In this document: piece after piece, positions 58,633-64,000 of the stretch
Layout of the letters: each line of letters begins with the position of its first letter
Numbering within the stretch: position 1 is the stretch's first letter
NCBI RefSeq assembly: GCF_965205175.1
Contig: NZ_OZ242038.1
Location: forward strand, 2,108,001-2,172,000
DNA length: 64,000 nucleotides
Direction of reading: 5' to 3'
DNA from: Poriferisodalis sp965205175
GTDB taxonomy: Bacteria > Actinomycetota > Acidimicrobiia > Acidimicrobiales > Poriferisodalaceae
Notes under the pieces: generated by a model
The model's database searches: none
The model's input: only the letters and a program-made list of their open reading frames with translations
What the model was told of the DNA's origin: nothing
Translations under genes and position numbers: made by a program

Positions 58633-60225
58633 GTGCGGGACAGTCGGGCCGATCAGCACCACTTTGCCGACTTTGGGGCCAACATCGGGGCTGGCACCGG
58701 GGCCGGCATTGGGTCGCGGATGCTGGTGGCAGAGGTCGACCATGATCCCGCGCTCGACGCTCGCGGTTTCGCTCCGGTGGTGGAAGCGTTGGAACGGCTG
58801 ACACCGAGGGTCGAGGTGCTGGTGCCGGGTTGTTGCGTCCTCGCTGTCCGTGGCCCGTCGCGCTACTACGGCGGCGACGAGGCGCTGGCAGTGCTGGTAC
58901 AGCGGACTGTCGCTGAGGCGCTGGCCGATGCACAGGTCTGCGTGCCGGCTGAGGTACCCGTCCGCGTCGGCATTGCCGACGGTCTGTTCGCAGCGGGCCT
59001 TGCAGCACGGATGGCGCCGAAGGGAGTGATGGTGGTGCCGCCGTGCGGCAGCGCGGAGTTCCTGAGCGGGCTGTCATTGGGGAAGCTGACCGAAGAATTC
59101 TCTCTGCTGACGGGTGCCGCCAACGACGGGACGACCGATGATCTGGTCAGCATGCTGTGGAAGCTGGGCTTGCGCTGCCTCGGCGATCTCGCGGCGCTGC
59201 CTGTGGGAGACCTCCTCGGCAGATTCGGCACACCAGGCGCATGGCTGCACACGCTGGCGAGCGGACATGACTCTCGCCTGAGCCAGCCCGCCGTTGCCCA
59301 GCCTGAGCTCAGCGCGGAAACCGAGATCGACCCGCCTGCTGACCGACTCGACACGGTGGCTTTCGTCGCGAAATCTCTGGCGGATCAGCTGGACGCTCGG
59401 CTGGCCCGGGAAGGTCGGGCGCTGGTGTGCGTGGAGATCAGCGCGCAGACCGAGCATGGCGAGGTCAGCAGCGGGCGGTGGCGACACGGATTCCGTTTCA
59501 GTCCGGCCGATGTGGTCGACCGTGTGCGCTGGCAGCTCGACGGCTGGCACAGCGCCAAAAGTCGAAACGGCAAAAGTCGCAACGTTCCGACTGGCCGCGT
59601 GTGCAGCGTGGGGCTGCGGGTGATCGAGACGCTGCCTGACGACGGGCGCCAGCTCAGTTTCTGGGGCGGCCAATCCGAGGTCGACGAGCGAGCCGAGCGG
59701 GCGCTGCAACGAGTGCAGACCTTGGTCGGCTTCGACGGAGTCTCTGTGGGCCGTCTCGATGCAGGCCGTCGCCTTGCGGACTACGAGCAGCGCCTGCCAT
59801 TCGGCGACACCGCCGGTGCTCGCGGCACCGGCGCAACAGACACCGCCGGTGCTCGCGGCACCGGCGCAACAGACACAACCGGTGCTCGCGGCACCACACC
59901 CCCGTGGCCGGGACGGCTCGGCGCGCCCGCGCCCGCCGAGGTGCTGGCCACGCCTGAGCCGCTCGTGGTGCTCGACGCGAACGGCGAGCCGGTGGGTGTG
60001 AGCGGCAGAGCGCAGCTCAGTGCGCCTCCGGCTCTGTTGCGCCGAGCCGACGGGCGCTGTAGCCGCATTACGGCGTGGGCAGGGCCGTGGCCGTTGGACG
60101 AGCGCTGGTGGGATCCCCCAGCACATCGTCGCCAGGCCCGATTCCAGCTGGTGCTCGATGACGGCACGGCTCACCTGTGCGCCGTCGAACAGGGTCGCTG
60201 GCAGCGCGAAGCCACCTACGACTGA
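58633..60225 (+). CDS. imuB: ImuB, catalytically inactive Y-family polymerase-like protein
   Basis: 530 residues with the Y-family fold. The usual catalytic D in the N-terminal DxDxFFA motif is replaced (VAEVDHDPALDARGF instead), and the second acidic motif is not preserved in VRGPSRYYGGDEALAV; both are expected in ImuB. A C-terminal ImuB-C domain follows a repeat-rich linker (below). GTG start 2 bp after imuA'. It recruits DnaE2 and the sliding clamp; a clamp motif cannot be picked out clearly. Confidence 0.88.
   Translation: MRDSRADQHHFADFGANIGAGTGAGIGSRMLVAEVDHDPALDARGFAPVVEALERLTPRVEVLVPGCCVLAVRGPSRYYGGDEALAVLVQRTVAEALADAQVCVPAEVPVRVGIADGLFAAGLAARMAPKGVMVVPPCGSAEFLSGLSLGKLTEEFSLLTGAANDGTTDDLVSMLWKLGLRCLGDLAALPVGDLLGRFGTPGAWLHTLASGHDSRLSQPAVAQPELSAETEIDPPADRLDTVAFVAKSLADQLDARLAREGRALVCVEISAQTEHGEVSSGRWRHGFRFSPADVVDRVRWQLDGWHSAKSRNGKSRNVPTGRVCSVGLRVIETLPDDGRQLSFWGGQSEVDERAERALQRVQTLVGFDGVSVGRLDAGRRLADYEQRLPFGDTAGARGTGATDTAGARGTGATDTTGARGTTPPWPGRLGAPAPAEVLATPEPLVVLDANGEPVGVSGRAQLSAPPALLRRADGRCSRITAWAGPWPLDERWWDPPAHRRQARFQLVLDDGTAHLCAVEQGRWQREATYD
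59806..59895 (+). repeat. 33-bp tandem repeat in imuB
   Basis: A 33-bp unit is repeated at 59806-59838 and 59839-59871, identically, with a diverged third copy from 59872. It encodes DTAGARGTGAT repeats in the linker before the C-terminal domain. The copies keep the frame. Confidence 0.92.
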
Positions 60226-60276
60226 ACCTGAGTGCCCAAACCTTGGGTGCCCGACACAACACGGCTAGGGTCCACG

Positions 60277-61788
60277 ATGGTGGCGGTTCACAAGGTCGTC
60301 GGCATCGAGACCGAGTTCGGCATCATCCATCGCTGCAGTGGCGACTCGAACCCCGTTGCTGCGTCGTCGATGATCATCAATGCCTACGTCAACGGGTTCT
60401 TGTGCCAGCGCGTGAACTGGGACTTCGACGACGAGCAGCCAGGCACCGATGCGAGAGGCTTCGACGAATTCGACGCCTTGGCACCGGAGATCGAGACCCA
60501 CCTCGTCAACGCCGTGCTGACCAACGGCGCTCGCTACTACGTCGACCATGCGCATCCTGAGCTGTCGACGCCAGAGTGCTCCGACGCCCGTCAGTGCGTG
60601 GTGTACGACCGGGCCGCGGAGGAAATCCTGATCCGCTCCATGGCAGCCGCCAACGACCTGCTGCCGGACGGGGAAGAGCTGGTCGTCCACAAGAACAACA
60701 GCGACGGCAAGGGCAACAGCTACGGCTGCCACGAGAACTACCTGATGGACCGTGAAGTTCCCTTCGGCCGGGTGGTGACACACGTCTTGCCGTTCTTCGT
60801 CACGCGCCAGATCTACTGCGGCGCAGGCAAGCTGGGCGTCGAGGTGCCGATGGGCGACCGGTCGCAGGCGCCGTTCGGGGACCGGCCGTTCCAGATCAGC
60901 CAACGCGCCGATTTCTTCGAGGAGGAAGTCGGGCTGGAGACGACGCTGAAGCGGCCCATCGTCAACACTCGCGACGAACCGCACGCCGACTCGCGCAAGT
61001 ACCGCCGCCTGCACGTGATTGTGGGCGATGCCAACATGAGCGAGCTGCAGACCTTCCTCAAGCTGGGCACCACCTCGCTGGTGCTGGCGATGATCGACGA
61101 CGATGTCGTGCCGGAACCCCTCACGCCGCTCGCGCCGGTCGCGGCACTGCGCCAGGTGAGCTTCGACACGGCGCTGTCGGGGCTGATCGAACTCGCCGAC
61201 GGCCGTCGCATGCGTGCGCTCGACATCCAGTGGGAGTACCTGAACCTGGCGCGCACCTACGCGCAGAGCCATGGTCTGGAAGCGGTCGGCGGCGACCAGG
61301 TCGGCAACGACATCCTGGATCGCTGGGAATCGGTGCTCGCGACGCTCGAATCCGACCCGATGAGCCTTGCGACCCAGCTGGACTGGATCGCCAAGCTGCG
61401 CCTGTACGAGGGCTTCGCGACACGACACGGCCTCGACTGGGACGATCCGAAGCTCGCCGCGCTGGACCTGCAGTACCACGATCTGCGACCGTCGAAATCG
61501 CTGGCGCGACGCATCGGACTCGAACGCCTGACCACCGACGACGAGGTCAACGAGGCAGTCTCGGCACCGCCTCCGACCACCCGCGCCTACTTCCGAGGAC
61601 GGTGTCTCGACAAGTTCGGCGACGAGATCGTGGCCGCCAACTGGGACTCGATGGTGTTCGACATCGGTACCGAGCCGCTGCGCCGCGTGCCGATGCTGGA
61701 GCCCCTGCGAGGAACCCGAATGCACGTGGATAGCTTGTTGCACGAGTGCCGCGACGCAGCCGAATTGCTGCGCCGTCTGGGCGGCTAG
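60277..61788 (+). CDS. dop: Pup deamidase/depupylase Dop
   Basis: 503-residue glutamine-synthetase-fold enzyme. VVGIETEFGI at the N-terminus holds the nucleotide/metal Glu; the characteristic Dop-loop text NPVAASSMIINAYVN follows, which PafA lacks. YYVDHAHPELSTPEC, NSYGCHENYL and the long C-terminal domain match Dop. It removes Pup from substrates, and in Gln-ending species deamidates Pup. ATG 60277 is taken; a start at 60232 in frame is possible. It is separated from arc by the mutasome genes. Confidence 0.94.
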   Translation: MVAVHKVVGIETEFGIIHRCSGDSNPVAASSMIINAYVNGFLCQRVNWDFDDEQPGTDARGFDEFDALAPEIETHLVNAVLTNGARYYVDHAHPELSTPECSDARQCVVYDRAAEEILIRSMAAANDLLPDGEELVVHKNNSDGKGNSYGCHENYLMDREVPFGRVVTHVLPFFVTRQIYCGAGKLGVEVPMGDRSQAPFGDRPFQISQRADFFEEEVGLETTLKRPIVNTRDEPHADSRKYRRLHVIVGDANMSELQTFLKLGTTSLVLAMIDDDVVPEPLTPLAPVAALRQVSFDTALSGLIELADGRRMRALDIQWEYLNLARTYAQSHGLEAVGGDQVGNDILDRWESVLATLESDPMSLATQLDWIAKLRLYEGFATRHGLDWDDPKLAALDLQYHDLRPSKSLARRIGLERLTTDDEVNEAVSAPPPTTRAYFRGRCLDKFGDEIVAANWDSMVFDIGTEPLRRVPMLEPLRGTRMHVDSLLHECRDAAELLRRLGG

Positions 61789-61875
61789 CCGTCCGGACCC
61801 GGCCTTGACGGCGTTCCGCACTCGGAGCTGTCACGCAGACGAGACTCAAGCAATCGACACCGGAAGAGGACCGAG

Positions 61876-62067
61876 ATGGCAGAACGCGAGCAGATCCGGC
61901 GACCGGCGCCCAGGCAAGCCGAGAGCCCCACCGCCCACGGCACCGCAGGCGACGGGGCGTCGGAGCTGAAGGCGGAACTCGACGACCTGCTCGACGAGAT
62001 CGACGACGTGCTCGAGACCAACGCAGAGGAGTTCGTCAAGAACTACGTGCAAAAGGGCGGCGAGTGA
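61876..62067 (+). CDS. pup: Prokaryotic ubiquitin-like protein Pup, ending in GGE
   Basis: 63 residues. An intrinsically disordered N-terminus leads to the helical ARC-binding region (ELKAELDDLLDEIDDVLETNAEEFVKNY) and the C-terminus KGGE. The last residue is Glu, so it can be ligated by PafA without prior deamidation, unlike the GGQ form. ATG 61876 has a GAAGAGGA upstream. The stop overlaps prcB's GTG. Confidence 0.96.
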   Translation: MAEREQIRRPAPRQAESPTAHGTAGDGASELKAELDDLLDEIDDVLETNAEEFVKNYVQKGGE

Positions 62068-62915
62068 CGTCGATGCCCTACTTCGCGGCCGGCGACGATC
62101 CCGGCGCCAGCTTCGTCGATCTGCTGCGGCGGACCGGCAGCGACCCGTTCGCCGAATTCGCGTCGGTCGCAGCCGACAACGCCTTGGCCGCCCTCGACGA
62201 CGCCCACGCCACCACCGTGCTAGCCGTGCGCAGCGCTGAAGGCGTCGTCGTGGCCGGCGATCGCAGAGCCACCAGCGGCCACCTCATCAGTCATCGCGAC
62301 ATGCGCAAGGTATTTCCGGCGGACGCCTTCTCAGCAGTCGCCATCGCAGGTGCGGCAGGCCCGGCCGTGCAGATGGTGCGCATCTTCCAGCTGCAGCTGG
62401 AGTACTACGAGAAGATCGAGGGAAAACCGCTGAGCTTGGAAGGCAAGGCGAATCAGCTGGCCGAGATGCTGCGGGCGCACTTGCCTCAGGCCATGCGCGG
62501 TCTCCCGGTCGTGCCGATCTTCGCCGGATTCGACCCGATCGACGGGCGCGGCAGGCTCTTCCAGTACGACGTCACCGGAGGCCGCTACGAGGAACAGAAT
62601 TACGCCACTGCCGGTTCCGGCGGCCTGCACGCGGGAACGGTGCTCAAGCTGGGCTACCGCGACGACTTGAGCGAGCAGGCTGCCTTGGCGTTGAGCGTGC
62701 AAGCACTGTGGCACGCGGCGGACGAGGACAGCGCCACCGGCGGACCTGATCCGGTACGCGGCATCTTTCCGGTGCTCGCAGCGATCGGCAGCGACGGCTT
62801 TCGCCAGGTGACCGACGGCGAGTCGGAAGCGGTCTTCGCGTCGCTGCAGGCCGAGCTGGCGGGCCGCCGCGGTGAGCGCGGCGATCCAGCCGATCCCGGT
62901 GTGGAATCCCGATGA
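62064..62915 (+). CDS. prcB: 20S proteasome beta subunit
   Basis: 283 residues with a propeptide. Autocatalytic processing before Thr50 (HA-TTVLAVR) would expose the catalytic Thr1; Asp66 and Lys82 match the conserved D17 and K33. GSGGLHA and a GDRR loop are typical. GTG 62064 overlaps pup. It assembles with PrcA into the 28-subunit core. Confidence 0.95.
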   Translation: MTSMPYFAAGDDPGASFVDLLRRTGSDPFAEFASVAADNALAALDDAHATTVLAVRSAEGVVVAGDRRATSGHLISHRDMRKVFPADAFSAVAIAGAAGPAVQMVRIFQLQLEYYEKIEGKPLSLEGKANQLAEMLRAHLPQAMRGLPVVPIFAGFDPIDGRGRLFQYDVTGGRYEEQNYATAGSGGLHAGTVLKLGYRDDLSEQAALALSVQALWHAADEDSATGGPDPVRGIFPVLAAIGSDGFRQVTDGESEAVFASLQAELAGRRGERGDPADPGVESR

Positions 62916-63685
62916 GCATGCCCGGGCTGTACGTCAGCCCCGAACAGCTCATGCAAGACCGGGCGGACTACGCCCGCAAGGGCATCGCACGGGGCCGTTC
63001 GCTGGTGACGCTGGAGTACCTCGGCGGCATCGCGCTGGTGGCCGAGAACGCCAGCGCAACCCTGCGCAAGGTGTCGGAGATCTACGACAGGATCGCGTTC
63101 GGCGGTGTCGGCCGCTACATCGAGTTCGACCAGCTGCGCATCGCCGGCGTTCGCCACGCCGAGCTGAAGGGCTACCAGTACTCGCGATCTGACGTCGAAG
63201 CCCGAAGTCTCGCCAATCAGTATGCGCAGATGCTCGGGCAGTTCTTCACACACGAATTGAAGCCGCTGGAGGTGGAGATCGTAGTGGTGGAGGTGGGCAT
63301 CGGCGGCGAACCCAACCAGATCTACCGCATCCAGTACGACGGCACGGTCATGGACGAAGAGGCGTACTGCTGCATCGGCGGCGATGCCGAAGCAGTGCGA
63401 GAGCGCGTCGCAGCGGGCTACAGCCCGGGCTTGGATGCCATCGAGGCCATCCGGCTGGCTTGCGCTGCGCTGGCCGGACCCGAACGCGAGATTGCCGCAC
63501 CCGACCTCGAAGTCGCCGTGCTGGAATCGATCGTTCCCGATCCCACTCACCGTCGACGGTGCTTCCGGCGTCTCGACGACGCAGAAGTGCAGGCTGCGCT
63601 CAGTCGCGACGCAGCGCTCGACGATGCTGCGAAGCGGCCTCAGCGCAGACCGACGCAGCACGCACTTGCGGAGGAGGAGTCCTAG
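62912..63685 (+). CDS. prcA: 20S proteasome alpha subunit
   Basis: 257 residues. MPGLYVSPEQLMQDRADYARKGIARG is the conserved alpha-ring N-terminus, and GRYIEFDQLRIAGVRHAELKGYQYSRSDVEARSLA follows. No catalytic Thr, as expected. ATGA overlap with prcB. The Glu-rich tail (LAEEES) may bind regulators. Confidence 0.95.
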   Translation: MSMPGLYVSPEQLMQDRADYARKGIARGRSLVTLEYLGGIALVAENASATLRKVSEIYDRIAFGGVGRYIEFDQLRIAGVRHAELKGYQYSRSDVEARSLANQYAQMLGQFFTHELKPLEVEIVVVEVGIGGEPNQIYRIQYDGTVMDEEAYCCIGGDAEAVRERVAAGYSPGLDAIEAIRLACAALAGPEREIAAPDLEVAVLESIVPDPTHRRRCFRRLDDAEVQAALSRDAALDDAAKRPQRRPTQHALAEEES

Positions 63686-63697
63686 TTCGGAACTACC

Positions 63698-64000
63698 GTG
63701 AGCCTCGTGCAGCGCCGCATCATGGGTCTGGAGAACGAGTACGGAGTCACCTGCACGCTGCGTGGGCAACGACGCCTGAGTCCCGACGAGGTAGCGCGTT
63801 ACCTGTTCCGGCGAGTGGTCTCGTGGGGGCGCTCCAGCAACGTGTTCCTCGCAAACGGGGCGCGCCTGTATCTCGATGTCGGCAGCCATCCCGAGTACGC
63901 CACGCCGGAGTGCGACACCGTCTATGACGTGGTGTGCCACGACCGTGCGGGCGAGCGAATTCTCGAACGGCTCGTCGCCAGTGCCACGCAGCGGCTGTCC
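63698..64000 (+). CDS. pafA: Pup ligase PafA, N-terminal part (runs off window)
   Basis: 101 codons from GTG 63698 to the window end without a stop. RRIMGLENEYGVTCTL contains the catalytic Glu region, and YLDVGSHPEYATPECD is the Asp/Glu motif after it. It lacks the Dop-type loop between these. It links the C-terminal Glu of Pup to substrate lysines. Start could also be GTG 63707. The rest is outside the window. Confidence 0.92.
   Translation, partial: MSLVQRRIMGLENEYGVTCTLRGQRRLSPDEVARYLFRRVVSWGRSSNVFLANGARLYLDVGSHPEYATPECDTVYDVVCHDRAGERILERLVASATQRLS

Noticed and set aside
60265..61821. 518-residue minus-strand ORF
   Set aside because: Antisense of dop; no recognisable motif, and dop is certain.

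Overview
This window is high-GC bacterial chromosomal DNA. It carries a Pup-proteasome locus (arc, dop, pup, prcB, prcA, pafA), an actinobacterial-type ImuA'/ImuB/DnaE2 mutasome and a mycothiol-family enzyme, so it comes from an Actinomycetota bacterium. An Acidimicrobiia-like lineage is my guess from overall gene style, not something I can prove. I see no insertion sequence, prophage, CRISPR array, rRNA or replication origin. Coding density is very high and many neighbouring genes overlap by 4 bp (GTGA or ATGA).

Layout. 1-12.9 kb is housekeeping: phoH (partial), ybeY, a CorC-like CBS protein, era, a DinG-like helicase, uppS, recO, glyS, a PPDK-like enzyme without its ATP-grasp half, and dnaG. 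Two tRNAs (Asn, Met) follow. 13.3-20.3 kb is a five-gene peptide/nickel-type ABC operon; one of its ATPases has a roughly 230-residue multi-pass membrane segment inside the nucleotide-binding domain. 20.3-25.8 kb holds a hypothetical protein, an IMPase-family enzyme, tRNA-Val, a peroxiredoxin-like gene whose catalytic Cys codon is TGA followed by a SECIS-like hairpin (a candidate selenoprotein that ORF calling breaks in two), a threonine aldolase, a flavin reductase, infA and an acyl-CoA dehydrogenase. 25.8-33.3 kb is a polyamine module (potABCD, agmatinase, GNAT, FAD amine oxidase-like). 33.3-39.2 kb is a minus-strand group (metallo-hydrolase, DinB/mycothiol family, VOC protein, YihY, acyl-CoA ligase, Ca2+/cation exchanger). 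39.5-44 kb is an acoABXC-like 2-oxoacid/acetoin dehydrogenase operon without E3. 44-51.9 kb holds an acyl-CoA dehydrogenase, thrH, a peroxiredoxin, a ROK kinase, dacB, small membrane proteins, trmI and a secreted serine protease. 51.9-64 kb is the Pup-proteasome locus, with the dnaE2-imuA'-imuB cassette sitting between arc and dop.

The main second-look items are the TGA-encoded selenocysteine candidate, the ABC ATPase with an embedded membrane domain, the SOS mutasome inside the proteasome locus with a LexA-type operator between -35 and -10, a Pup that already ends in Glu, a long palindromic stem-loop after recO, and a run of in-frame 15-, 30- and 33-bp tandem duplications in otherwise conserved genes.
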